From Agarophyton chilense (lineage: Eukaryota; Rhodophyta; Florideophyceae; Gracilariales; Gracilariaceae), in the NCBI GenBank assembly GCA_030374765.1, contig JARGXX010000088.1, forward strand, positions 62,001 to 126,000: DNA of 64,000 bases, in the 5' to 3' direction. Both the position numbers and the translations under genes were made by a program. Below, one piece after another: positions 1 through 11,107 of the stretch; the stretch's first letter is position 1, and the number at the start of each line of letters is the position of its first letter. Below the pieces are notes generated by a model. That model ran no database searches and had not been told where the DNA came from. It saw nothing but the letters and a program-made list of their open reading frames with translations.

Positions 1-3000
1 ATCTGGACAAACATCTCACTCATGTGAGGGATATCATGACCAAACTTCGAGATGCCAGTGTCACTCTTAAGTTGAAGAAATGTGACTCCTTCACGGACAC
101 CGTGAAGTATCTCGGCCATGTCATCCGTCCAGGACGTGTTACAATCGAGGAGACTCGTGTTAAGTCACTCAAAGAGGCTAAAGAACCGCAGATGCAAACC
201 GAGCTTCGTTCCTTTCTGGGACTCGCGAACGTCTACCGACGATTCATCCCGCACTTTGCGGACAAGGGTGCACCGTTAAACGCGCTTTTTTGGAAAGGCC
301 AACCACAAAAACTGGACCCCTTCACCCCCGTTCAAACAAAATCTTTCAACTCTCTTATGGATTCCGTCGTCTCCGCCCCGATCCTCTGGTTTCCCAAGCC
401 TGGACGGCCCTTGACCGTAGATACGGACGCCAGCGACTACCAAGTAGGTTGTGCACTGTTTCAAACTGCACCCAATGGAGAAAGACGCCCCGTAGGGTAC
501 TGGTCCCGGTCGCTAAACGTCCACGAGAAAAATTACTCCGTCTCGGAGAAAGAATTCCATGCAGTAGTGTGGGCATTAAAAACGTTGCGCCCCTATCTCA
601 TGGGTAATCATTTCACCGTTTTCACGGACCACGCATCGCTTCGATGGCTACTCTCCAACTTCGGAGCCTTCAGGTTGCTTGATGCGTTGGCGTCTCCGTC
701 TAGCGGAATTTGACTTTGACGTGCAGTACCGAAAAGGATCGTGCAACACCCAAGCCGATGCTCTGTCCCGCCTGGTCACTACTGGCGAAGCACGACCCGT
801 CAAAGACGATGAAATACCCTTCCTTGCAGTGAATGGCGACGACGCTACCATCAACGACGAGGAACGGGACACGGACTCTTCAGATTCCGGTTCCGAATTG
901 GACGACTTTCTTCTCTCGGAAGATTCCGAGAAACCCTTACCAGGGAACTTCGTGCCTATTACTCCAGAGGAGATGATACGGGAGCAATTCGCTGACCCGT
1001 TCTGCGCGAAGGTCCGTGCTCAACTTAATGGAGGAGGTACTTTGCCCTTTCAGGTGAATGACGCCGGATACCTTGTACGGACTGTCGGATCACACCCACA
1101 AATCGTGGTACCACATAACCTCCATTCGAGAGTCTTGCGGTTGTCGCACTACTCCAAACTGAGTGGCCACGTCGGGGGACGGAAACTTTACCTCACCATA
1201 CGCCGTAACTTCTACTGGCCTGCCATGGCAGTGGACTGCTACGCAACGGTGCGGTTTTGTACCGATTGCGCTCGGAACCGTGTCAAACTCCGCCGTCATG
1301 CGACGGATTTGAAGCTGTTTTCAGCTCGCGCTCCCTTGTAGTTTGTGGCCAAGGATATACTCGGTCCCTTCCTTAACATTGAGCGGGATTACAAGTTCCT
1401 ACTCGTAATCACGGATCGCTTCTCCAAGCTGGTCCGGACCGTACCGTTACGGAAAATCTCCGCTATGAGCGTGGGTCAAGCCTTTTTCCTACACTGGGTC
1501 TTCGTCTACGGTCCACCGGTCAACCTCCTCTCCGATAACGGCAGGAGACAGTTCGCCTCTCGTTTCTTCGGGGATGTTTGTCGCATCTTGGACATTAAGA
1601 ACCTGTTCACGACCACTTACCACCCCCAAACTAATGGGCAGGCCGAACGGTTCAACCGGACATTTCTTGCGATACTCCGTTCATACGTTGCAGACCACCC
1701 CAAAGATTGGGACTTTTTCACTGATGCGCTCACTTTTGCGTACAATACGCAGGTGCACAGGACAACTGGATTAACGCCCTTCGAGCTGGTACTGTCCCGC
1801 ACCCCACTGCGCGTGGCGCTGGAACCACAGCCCACGCTGGATACTTTTCCGTCACCGATTGCTTACCCCGAAGCGCGGAAAATTTGGCTCACGAAGCTCG
1901 TTCCCACCGCACAGCGTGTAATGGGCCGATCCTAGGCCGCTTGAAAGCGTGATTTTGATACCAAAGCCCCTCGTTCGCAGACACGTCTCGCCCCCGACGG
2001 TTATGTATTCATCCGCAAGGAGTATTGGAACCCAGAAAAGGAGAAACGTCACAAGCTGTCACCCGTTGCCGCCGGCCACTTTCGGGTTATTTCGGTGGCT
2101 CCGGACACTGTCGTTGTTGACCTCGCTGGTAATCACGAACGCATCTCCCGCGATCGCGCGGTATCGGCTCCTCCACCGCTAACATCCCAACCTACTGGTG
2201 TGACTGCTCCCGTTGAAACGGATTCATCGACCCCCCTACCCCAGGTCGACCCGCGTCTCTACGCGTTACCACACCCATCTCGGGTTTGTCTGACCTTCCG
2301 CTACCCGCAGCGCCCAACCCGCAAGGATTCGTGTCGCGCATTCGTCGCTCCTCCCCAGTCCACCTGACGGACACCAACTCCGGTGCATCGTCTAAGGAGG
2401 GGGAGGCGCCCGACAGGCTTCGTAATCCGGTCAATACCGTCGCTGGGAACGCCGCACCGTCGCGTGTCATTCTTCGCCCATCAGGAGTGCCTGATACCGA
2501 CGTCTTGCACGACTCGACGCAGTCGCTATCCAAGCCTGAGAACGCAGCTGTGGATAACGCCACCAACACTCGCCGAGGTGTCACCACACGTGCAATACGG
2601 AATGCAAATGCGCTCGACGCACTGCAGCCCGATACAGTACGAGTGGACGACGCACCGCCAAGTACCCCGCACAGGGAGGCGGATACATCCACGGCGCCGA
2701 CGCCGGATAGCCAGCCATTGGAACCCTCACTTGACTACACGGAACCTCGCCGTGGGACAGAGAGGTGCGACAGTGCGCCACTGCCTCAGCGAATCTCACC
2801 GCCGATGAGAGCTTCACCACGCCGATCAGTGGAACGACCACCCGGGTTACCCGCTGGTGTGGGCCCTCCAACCGGTGTGGGAAGCTCCGAAACAAGCCCG
2901 GCACTTGGGGAAAATGAACCGCCGAAGTCGGGTCGACATTCTACTCAGCCGAGGACTGCCTTGCGCGCTACACGGTCCGACGGGAGCGAAGCCGCCCAAC

Positions 3001-3293
3001 GGGTGATCACTTCGGTACGCCCTGGCTCAGGACGGTTACCACCCGTAAATAGCGACACCGCCATACGGGATGGCCGGGATGTGTACCGACAAGAGTTCGT
3101 GGTCGGACGCATTTTGGAGCACTCTTACCACCCAAAGAGGTATATCCAATACTTGGTCCGTTGGTACGAGTACTGCCCCGAATGGGATTCAGACGAACCG
3201 ATAGAGCACCTACCTTGGTCAAAGGTGGTACAGTATCATCGTCGTACTGTCACGGCTTTGCCGGCTACCATAGACCGAGCCCAAGTGGGATAA
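1..3293 (+). pseudogene. A1 pol remains: RT, RNase H, integrase, chromodomain
   Basis: The region encodes the C-terminal half of a Ty3/gypsy Pol polyprotein. Visible parts are the end of the RT thumb (LGHVIRPG, about 110-150), the RT/RNase H junction FLGLANVYRRFIP (about 215-255), the RNase H core VDTDAS with a later FTDHASLRWL (about 415-650), the integrase zinc region HYSKLSGH with CTDCARN (about 1150-1290), and the integrase core with DRFSKL, LSDNG and NGQAERFNRT (about 1345-1935). A long Pro/Ser/Thr-rich stretch (about 2150-3080) follows. It ends in a chromodomain (about 3080-3280: VGRILEHSY, YLVRWYEY, EWDSDEPIEHLP), a module that targets insertion to marked chromatin in chromoviruses. 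About four breaks. The layout matches A2 and A3. Confidence 0.85.
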
Positions 3294-3504
3294 GAAGACA
3301 CCCGATGGGGATAAAGTAACAGAAGATCTGGATAAGGACCCTTGGAAGAAGGAGAAGATGCACAGAACACCTGGAGAAGGACACTCAGAAGAAGTGGAAG
3401 AGAAGAAAAAAACAAATACGACATAGACGGAAGCAGTTTACTATTTTCGAAGTTGCTGCACACACTACCGAACAGCGGGATATACTAACCAAGATCAAAA
3501 GGGA
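3294..3504. other. spacer between convergent pol and antisense frame of A1
   Basis: This short non-coding spacer separates the stop of pol (plus) from the stop of the antisense frame (minus). It is strongly purine-rich in the pol sense, with runs such as GAAGAAGGAGAAGATG. The corresponding spacer in A2 also carries pol-sense purine-rich repeats. I see no clear AATAAA on either strand here. Confidence 0.6.
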
Positions 3505-5373
3505 TTAGTTGGAAGAACCCAGATTGCCGTGCGCGCCAACCGAATCGACAGCGGAGTTACTCCCGCCGGTCAGGCGTGCCACGATGGCGTCTCTCATCTC
3601 ACCGATGTCGCCGCTCGCCGCTTGCGCGTTCAGTCCAACACCCCGAAGGAACTGGGAGATCACGACCGCCTTTGGGCGTATGGGAAACTCGATAAATTCC
3701 GGTTCGTCCGGCAACGCCGCCGCCACTGGATCGATGACCACACCTGCGTGAGTTGCTCCCTGCGCCGGCTGCGCCGTAGTATCGGCACCATCGGGATCTC
3801 CAACGTCTTCGATGACCTCGTCGCCACGGTATTCGCCCTCCTCCTCCGGGAGATCATCACCTCCATAGGCGTGGTAGAAGTCATCCGAGTTGACAAACCC
3901 CACGGGGTGCCCGTATGGTATGCCTCGCGGAGCCATCCGGAGTGCCGACGCCTCCGCCTCGGAGATCTCTTGCTGCTCCTATGGGTTAAAGAAGATGAAA
4001 TCTCCCGCCAACGGCGTTCGACGCCCCGGAGACCGATCAGCCCCACCGGCTTCTTGACCACGGCCGCTCTGCCGGACAGGCACGACAGCCCAGTCGACAC
4101 GCCCACTGATGTCGATGATCTCCTCAGCTTCATCAGCGTTATTGAAACCTCCAAGAGGGGGTTGAAGGTCGAGCTGCCGGATGTAACCACGCAAACGCGG
4201 AGGAAGATACCACAGTCGATACTGGTCGTAGGCTTCCCACAAGATGTACGCCGCCGCGCAGACTGCCCATTCGGTTAGGACCACGGACCATAAGCCGGAG
4301 TGCGGATCCTCGATGAGGTACGAGCCCAGATAGGAGACGACGGGAGGCAACTCCACGTAACATACCCGGCACACCTCGACGGAGGACCACCACCCAGGCA
4401 GGGGAACGTACTGTCCGAACTGATAGAAGGGACTAGTCCGGTTTATCTACGTGTTCTGATAAGGGACAAAGAACCCAAAGCGGGACCTGCCCCGACGCTC
4501 CTCGCGGACGAAGTTCTGTAATCACCGATATCAGGACTCACGACGAAGGTGACGGAACTCGGCACGAATGATCGCACGGATCCAGCAGATCGCTTCTTGA
4601 CGCGCCCGCGGTTGACCGCGCCATGCGTAAGTTTCCAACGACGCAAGGCGGTCAAAATAGCCGATCCCACCCTGCGTCCGGTACATCCGTAGGTCGAAGC
4701 CGAACTCGTCGGGGATGGGGTATTGGAAGTTCGCTCGGTTGATCCGTGAGGACCCAATTCGGACGAATACACAATGCGCCTCTTCCGCCGACTCGCGCCT
4801 CCGCCGCAGAATCGCGTGAACGCGAACCGCCACACGGCGTGTCCAGTCCCACGAAGTGATGAGCAAAGCCTGCAGCTCGCCCGAGAGACGCGCATTGCCA
4901 TCAGCATACGCGGCCACGAGTTCTTCGTCGAAGACCGCTGTCGGATGGAACCACGGAGCTCTCCGGAGAATCGCCGTATGTTGACGCGGGTTTAGCCCGA
5001 CGAGTTCGTCGTAACTGGGCCAGGTGTCCTCCGCAGGAGTGAGGTGGCTTGAAGTTTCAACGGGACCCCGGGATCGGCGCGGGGCGGTTGACGAGGCACT
5101 CCCCCGCGGAAGGGGAGCCGAATGGAAACCGGAGAAGTAACCCCGCTGGGGGTTCTTACCACCGTTCATCGGGAGTGCTGGTCGCCGAGGTATCGGGATG
5201 TGGTCGCTGGAAGTCGGCGTACGATGCGGAAGAGCGCTCGATGTTCGAGGAGTGGTTACCGCGTTGTTGCGTTTGTCGTTCGGTGATGCAGCTCTGCCTT
5301 TGACAGTCGAGTGGTCGCTGGACGCGTTACGCGGCTCGCTCTTATGCCGGTTGGACCGTTGCCTCCCCGCCAT
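3505..5373 (-). pseudogene. A1 antisense ORF (family A aORF), function unknown
   Basis: This frame of about 620 codons runs against pol and lies wholly between the chromodomain and the 3' LTR. The start at 5373 (MAGRQRSN) is only 35 bp from the LTR. The product has a disordered Ser/Pro/Thr-rich N-terminus (about 110 residues). A conserved core follows, with WPSYDELVGLNPR, RAPWFHP, TSWDW, FQYPIPDEFGFD, MYRTQGG, WRGQPRARQEA and FRAEFR-like segments, then VELPPVVSYLGS, AYDQYRLWYLPPR and SPGRRTPLAGDF. It ends in an acidic linker and a short helix with FLRGVGL and SGDIGEM. The same blocks appear in order in A2 and A3. No signal peptide, membrane segment or known fold is visible. About three breaks. 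I do not recognise the family. Confidence 0.75.
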
Positions 5374-5396
5374 GTCAACGGCGTGTTCGTCACCTA

Positions 5397-5408
5397 AGGA
5401 GGGGGATA
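5397..5408 (+). promoter_or_regulatory. A1 polypurine tract
   Basis: AAGGAGGGGGATA lies immediately before the TG that opens the 3' LTR. The same tract (AAGGGAGGGGATA on minus) sits at the same place in A3. It is the expected plus-strand DNA primer site for reverse transcription. Confidence 0.7.
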
Positions 5409-6218
5409 TGAAGGAAAATGCCCTTCAGGGGGGTTTCTTCCCAGGACTTGGAGATTTCGCTCGCTTGAGGACTAGCTTGGGCTATGACAAGCTATACTGC
5501 TATTAACTGCTGACGGCCGGTTAGGACCGGAAGTGCACACTGGTGGAACACGTGGACTGCACCGATGCCGATTGAGCTACGCTATCGCTATTTAGGGTCG
5601 ATTTTTCGGGCGCGCGCCCACTTTCAGGGGCCGCGCGCCACACTACTTAGGAGGTTGAGCACTGGTCTCCAGTAAACACCCTCTTGGGAGATCCCAAGGA
5701 GGGAGTCTTGGCTCTGAACTTTTCGCCTTCGGCGCGTCTTCACCGCATACTGCGTGAGCGCCCGTCACACGTTAGTTCATCCACCTGTCTGTCGACCAGA
5801 GTGCTACAACCACCGTGGGTTCATATTTAATCGCCGACACTTGTCGTAGTCTCGCCCCTGTATAGGGTTTCGCCCCCGTTTTCCTCTTGTTCTCCTTTTG
5901 GGCTCTCGTGAGCGGCCGCCTCACTCACCCCGCTCGCCCCCCTCCTACGAGTGTTTCCTCGCTCCTTTCCCGACAATCGCCGTGGTACCGCTCCGCCTAG
6001 GATTGGTCACACCCCGGAGTGTGCCGTGCTCACCTAAACACTCTAGGTATATCCCGCCGGATTGGCCTCGGTCTTACACCCGACTTCGTCGTGCCTTTCC
6101 AGAATGGCTCTGTTTCTGTGCTCCGCTGGGACGCGTCTCCTCCGCCTGAGGCGTGTCTCTCAAGAGAAAAAGATCCCGAACATCTTCGTGGTTTCTCCGC
6201 CCCAAGCGTTGTCCTACA
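5409..6218 (+). repeat. A1 3' LTR
   Basis: About 810 bp, starting TGAAGG after the polypurine tract and ending GTTGTCCTACA. It was delimited by comparison with the 864-bp 3' LTR of A3, which starts TGAAGAG and ends AATTGTCCTACA. The two are similar at the ends and in scattered middle blocks but well diverged. It separates the antisense frame from the interrupted element G1. Small ORFs inside it are not considered real. Confidence 0.75.
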
Positions 6219-9200
6219 CTTTCCAGCATGCAGCATCACCGTCTCTGACGGCCAGGCGTCCATGGAAGCTACAGGAAGATGTGATGATGGTAGCGACGAC
6301 AGCATCGTTTCTCCCCTCCTAGCAGAACGTGCTGCACTCAAAAGCATAGGATAAATTTCTTCAATTAAGTCAGTTAAGCTTGCTGTCGCCCTCAAGAAGG
6401 GCACCGACCCACAGACATTCTTGTTTTCCAGGACTTGGACTGCCCCACGCACGATCTTGCAACTATCCTCTGGAAACCTCGCTCTTGCGAACATTACCTT
6501 TCTTGTCGCCCAGTCCTTCGACACCTCAAGGTGGACACTCACACGCCTCCCGAAAAGAATCGTTTTGCTCTGCAAGGCGCAGACTGTTCCTCAGTTGGAA
6601 ATCCCACCATGGCCAACGCGGGAGGGCACGTCAGCAGACTCATGACGGCAGGCGTTAACCGAACCAGCGAAGCTACCACGATTCCTACTCAGTCTCCGCC
6701 TCCATCAGACCGTTATCGCGTAAACTACAACGATGCATGGAACGCAGAAGACCCCTTTCCCGATCTTTCACTGCTCGACCCAATCGATACAGACCAACAT
6801 GACGCCATACTCAAAGAAACTGATGAAATGATAGAAAAAGCATTAAAGAATGGCATGCAAGACAATCACGCCCAAGAACTGAGAGAGATTGTAGACTCAC
6901 ATCTCAATATTTTCCGCACGTCGCTATCTTCTGGACCAGCGGCCAACATCACACCTCTGAAAATTGAGCTCAGGCCAGAAGCGAAACCAGTCCGCGTGCG
7001 TTTGTGCAACTACTCTCCCTGGGCTTGGGCACCGCTAATCGTACCGAAACCCGGACCCGCTCGATTCTGATTCACCATTGACCTTCGTCCTGTGAACAAA
7101 TACACCATTCGCAATCAGTACCCCATGCCCAACGTCGAGCAAGAGCTGTCAAAACTGGCTGGCTCTCAATAATTTGCTACCTTTGACCTCTCAGAGGGTT
7201 ATTGGCAGCTCCCACTTGACAAAGACTTCCAAGCACTACAGTCCGTTATCAACCCCGATGGCTTTTTCTCACCAACAAGAGTTCTCCACGGAACAACCAA
7301 TGCGACGACTCACCTGCAATCTGCGCTGGCAGGCCTCTTGCCCAAGGACCTTTTGAAGGGGATACTGTACTGGTTGGACGATATACTTCTTCACAGTCCT
7401 ACCGTTGAGGGTCTACTGTTGGGCATACGAAAGCTTTTTTCGTTCTGTGCCAAGCAATTCATCTACCTCCACCCACTGAAGTGCATCCTGTTCTCCAAGA
7501 AAATCAGGTGGTGTGGCATAATCGTCTCAGCCGCAGGAGTTCGATACGACCCCCGCCAGCTCTATGGTCTTCTAGACATGGAAACACCAACCAACGGTGC
7601 ACATCTGAAGCAATTCCTCTGGGCCATGCAATGGCTGAAGACGGGAGTCCCAGACTTTGTCACCCTTCTCACCCCTCTTCACGACCTCATGGAGACGGTA
7701 TGCAAGGCTTCAAGCAAACGAACAAAGTCCGCCGCTACCATAATCATCATTAGAACTGTAGGATGGAACGAGGAACACGCACAAGCATTCAAGAAATGCA
7801 AAGATGTCCTATCAAATCTAATCACTCTTTCTCATCGTGACGAAAACCAACGCCTTTCCGTGTACACAGAGGCCTCGGATACCGTATGGTCTGGTATCAT
7901 CCCATAAATCCCACCGGAGGAACTCAAGAAACCACAAATGGACCAGCCCCACAGCCCACTATCTTTCTGCTCTGGGCGATTCAACAATACACAGCTCAGC
8001 TGGTTCGTGCTCGAGAAGGAAGGATACGCCATTCTGGCCACAATGCAGCGAATGCACTGGCTGGTGGCTATGATCCTCTCTCAATGATCCCAGATCTCAG
8101 CCAATCTTCTACCAGGAAAGTATTGCGCTGGGTCGTTCGATTGAGCTCCTACCCAAAGGACCAGACAAATTGTGGGCGGATCTACTGACTAGATGGTCAG
8201 CGCCACCCACTGTACGGCGCTTGTTCAAGTTCCAGCCCTCCCTTCTAGTTCCGCCTGTGACTTTGAATGGCCTGCAATCACAGAAATTGCAACACAGCAA
8301 GACGAACACCGCTCAACGCGACCAAACCACGTGGTTATTCAAGTCAGAGTATGGAAGACGGCCAAGAATGCCATCTGGATCCCCGATCAAAACAAAGACC
8401 TCCACTTTCGCCTCTTTATCATACCGCACACTGAACCTTCGGGCCATAGAGGTCAACACGCTACTCTGAAAGTACTACAGAAGCATTTTTTATGGAAGAC
8501 AATTTCCCAGGATGTCCGCACATTTTCGCAGTCCTGCATACACTGTATCTCCACTCTTAGCGGCGAGAAGGAACCTCGGCCTTTCGGACCCGCACTACAT
8601 GGAACCGCTCCGAACGATCTCTTACAGTTTGATTATCTAGAAATCGGACGAAGCCGCCCTGGAGAGAAGCACGTCCTGATGCTTCGGGATGACCATTCAG
8701 ACTATAAATGGTTATATTCCTTCCCCAACACAGCCGCGGAAAACGCTGCTCTCTCTATCATCGACTGGTGCGCTGCTTTTGCAGTGCCGAACGGGTTTCT
8801 CTCCGATGGTCCAACCCACTTTCGCAACGAGACTATTCGCTTGGTCTCCAAGGCACTCAAGGTCCTTCACCACTTCACTCTACCTTACACACCATGGAGT
8901 AATGGTGCTGTAGAAAGACTTGTCAAAGAAGTATTGCGTACTTTTTGCGCGATGGTCTCCGAACTGCTAATGGATTTCAAGGAATGGCCGGACCGTTTGC
9001 CAATAGTACAAAGCGCCCTCAACAACTCACCATCAACACACAGAGGAAATGTTGCGCCCGTCACCGAATTCCTAGGAATGGAACCCAGTCCACCGATTTC
9101 AACATTCTTTCGCACCTCCACTCACGAACCAGTAACACTATCAGACGTAAAACGCGAACGTACCATCAACATTCAATCTTTGAAGAGTACTATGGCACAG

Positions 9201-9700
9201 CTACACCCTTTTGTACACGCCAAACTACAAGATAACCGGAAACAATCACTTCTGCGCTCTTCGAAAGACACGCTCCCTCATTTTGACGTAGGATATTTTG
9301 CCCTTGTCTCCAGAAGAGACCTTCACGCAGGTGAGAAACTGGCCCTACGTTGGAGAGGCCCACGAAGAATAATCAAGCTTGTGTCAGATGATGTCTTCAA
9401 AAAACAGGATCTACGCAATGGTGCCGAAGAAGACATTCATGGCACCCGATTGAAGTTTTACCACGATAAGTTTCTAGATTCAAAAGCCATCATGCCCCAT
9501 GTTCTCTCCTCCGAAACAGGAATGTCCGTTTCGCGATTAGTGAAGCTTGTCGACACCATAGAAGGACTCAAAGTACTGGTGCGTTGGAAAGGACTTTCTA
9601 CAGAAAAAAAAACAATTTGAAACCACTGGAAAGAATCTACGAAGACGTTCCAGTGATGCTAAAACGTTTGTTGCAACGCAAGAACACCCCACCGATCCTT
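6219..9700 (+). pseudogene. G1 pol remains: protease-like, RT, RNase H, integrase
   Basis: Blocks in order: a retropepsin-like region with LANITFLV (about 6460-6520), the Pol linker with DPIDTDQHD (about 6780), and RT (about 7000-7620) with VPKPGPARF, VDLRPVNKYT-like, FATFDLSEGYWQL-like and YWLDDILLHSPTVEG carrying the catalytic aspartate pair. The RT connection reads IRWCGIIVSAAGVRYDP. RNase H remains lie at about 7750-8180. Integrase (about 8190-9300) shows HRGQHATL, CIHCIS, FDYLEIGRSRPGEKHVLMLRDDHS, LSDGPTHFRNE and TPWSNGAVERLVKE. A C-terminal LVRWKGL-type chromodomain-like tail ends near 9690. These signatures are those I know from oomycete Ty3/gypsy Pol. More than eight breaks. Confidence 0.8.
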
Positions 9701-9731
9701 GCTACCATGGACCACAAGAAAATTTCTGTCT

Positions 9732-9743
9732 GAAAGAGAGGAG
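9732..9743 (+). promoter_or_regulatory. G1 polypurine tract
   Basis: GAAAGAGAGGAG directly precedes TGTGATGAG, the presumed 3' LTR start. Equivalent tracts occur at the same place in G2 (AAAGAAGGGGAG, minus) and G3 (GAAAGAGGGGAA, minus). Confidence 0.6.
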
Positions 9744-9850
9744 TGTGATGAGAACATAGGTCTCATCCAGAGTCTGGATTCAGACCCCAAACACTGTAGA
9801 ACCAATTAGGTAGTTGCTACTTTTAGGTATTGGTCAATTAGGCTCACGCT
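9744..9850 (+). repeat. G1 3' LTR start (right edge uncertain)
   Basis: The sequence begins TGTGATGAGAACAT right after the polypurine tract. Because the 5' LTR lies outside the window, the right edge cannot be fixed. It is placed where copia-like coding remains (K1) begin. Confidence 0.4.
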
Positions 9851-10712
9851 ACCTTAGATGCAGCCTGTTCAGGCTGCATAACACTACATAACAGCCTCAT
9901 CAGATCAACTTTGCTCCTGAACTGAGGCATTGGACTTTCAAATCTTTCGCCAGACTCATCCGCGAGCTGCGCATACTGGTTCTTCAGTATTGTTCTCAGA
10001 CTTTTGAGAATGTTTCTGATCACTTTCACGGGATCTGCAGTCTTCTAATTTATGCCCTTTCTGTTGACAGTAGTTGCATTTGTAAACGAATCCAAAATTT
10101 CTAGAGTGCCTTTTTCCCTGCTGCATACTGCTTGAAGTTTCACCCTGGTTATTAGAGGTTTTTTCTAGACTCTTCCCGAAGAATGCGCGCATTAATTTCT
10201 TCCACACTTAACTTTTTTGCCATGTTTTCCAAAGTTTCTACCAAATACTCGAAATTTTTTAATGACTTCTAAGTAATCTCATTATGTATTATTTCTCTGA
10301 CTTTGTTACACCAAGTTGCTGCAATTTGGTTTTGAGGCGTTTGAGCTCTTTAATATGGCTCCTTGGCTGACTCTCTTTCTCTCAGCCTGTTTGACCTGAA
10401 ACATTCATTGATGTCCACTTTCTTGGCCATGTCTTTGTTTTCATAAACTTCCCCCAAAGCATTCCATGCTTTCGTTCCATTCTTAGCGGATTCAACGCAG
10501 ACAATATGGTTATCATCTACAGCCTGATTAATATGAATTAATGCACTTTCGTTAGCTACTGCATTTGTTTGTACTTCGATGATGGCTTTCCAATAATTTT
10601 TCTTCTTCAGATAGATCATTATCGTGATATTTTACGAAAATTGGTTGTTTCCATTAAGTTTCTCAATTTTGAGTAAGCATTTCTCTTCTACGACCATCTC
10701 AAAATTTTATGT
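9850..10712 (-). pseudogene. K1 Ty1/copia gag remains
   Basis: On the minus strand this reads as a Ty1/copia Gag. The N-terminal IEKLNGNN block lies at about 10660-10710, followed by a UBN2-type core with ALIHINQAVDD and AWNALGEVYENKDMAKKV (about 10400-10590). A CCHC zinc knuckle CNYCQQKGHKLEDC follows (about 10040-10090). The upstream part of this element lies on the other side of C1, from 27059. Several breaks; old. Confidence 0.65.
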
Positions 10713-10772
10713 CGAAGAACGATTTTGCACGGTTTCGGGTTTACGACGATAATTGTACAGTTCTCAGAAGAC

Positions 10773-11107
10773 TGAAAAAGTCCATGACATTATGGAGGGG
10801 GTAGTACAATTGCTACGGTAACGGAAATAGCAAAACGAGAATCATGATCAACCGTCCCTGCGGCTCCGCCTCTCTGCTCAACCTTTGCCCTCTGTGTTTC
10901 TTTATTGCTCGCGGATTCGTTGCATGCCATCTAATTCGTAGCTTTCTGTCCTTTCGCTCCTGCTCGTCAGGAACGTCTTTTTCATTGCATTGTCTTCTTT
11001 CGCCCTTTCAAAGGTTGCGTTGCTTGCACATTGCATTGTGTCCCATTCCGAATTCTCTGCAAGTCTGTACATCTCTAATTCAGATTGGGGTCTTTAACAA
11101 TCTCACA
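10773..11107 (-). repeat. C1 3' LTR
   Basis: 335 bp, reading TGTGAGATTG at its element-sense start (right edge 11107) and TTTTTCA at its end. It pairs with 26725-27058 over its full length with many point differences, so the insertion is old. A G-rich tract (CTGGGGGTA, minus) lies just outside its right edge and is a polypurine tract candidate. Confidence 0.8.

Larger units (their letters stand above)
1..6218 (+). mobile_element. Ty3/gypsy chromodomain element A1 (3' part)
   Basis: This is the 3' part of an LTR retrotransposon of family A; its 5' LTR, gag and the start of pol lie left of the window. In order it holds reverse transcriptase/RNase H, integrase, a Pro/Ser-rich linker and a chromodomain (to 3293), a purine-rich spacer, a long antisense frame (5373 to 3505, minus), a polypurine tract and the 3' LTR (5409-6218). 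The right edge is set by comparison with copy A3: both LTRs begin TGAAG and end TTGTCCTACA. The sequence beyond 6218 resumes element G1 in mid-coding region, so A1 inserted into G1. It is broken in several places and is an old copy. Confidence 0.85.
6219..9850 (+). mobile_element. Ty3/gypsy element G1, oomycete-type, 5' cut off by A1
   Basis: The element begins in mid-coding sequence at the A1 insertion edge (segment PACSITVSDG, matched in G2 around the W1 insertion site). It continues through the protease-like region, RT, RNase H, integrase and a C-terminal chromodomain-like tail to a polypurine tract at 9732-9743. The 3' LTR starts at 9744. Its right edge near 9850 is uncertain. Many breaks, old copy. 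Unlike family A and W1 it has no room for an antisense frame: Pol ends about 100 bp before the LTR. Confidence 0.75.

Noticed and set aside
2192-2692. Long minus-strand ORF inside the Pro-rich part of A1 Pol
   Set aside because: It is antisense to a low-complexity coding stretch and is not kept in A2 at the same place.
3505-5373. That the antisense frames are merely shadow ORFs of pol
   Set aside because: They lie past the chromodomain end of pol and do not overlap it, and the shared protein blocks occur in three diverged copies.
5898-6354. ORFs running from the A1 LTR into G1
   Set aside because: They cross the element boundary at 6218 and share no motif with the G2 Gag; their left parts are LTR sequence.
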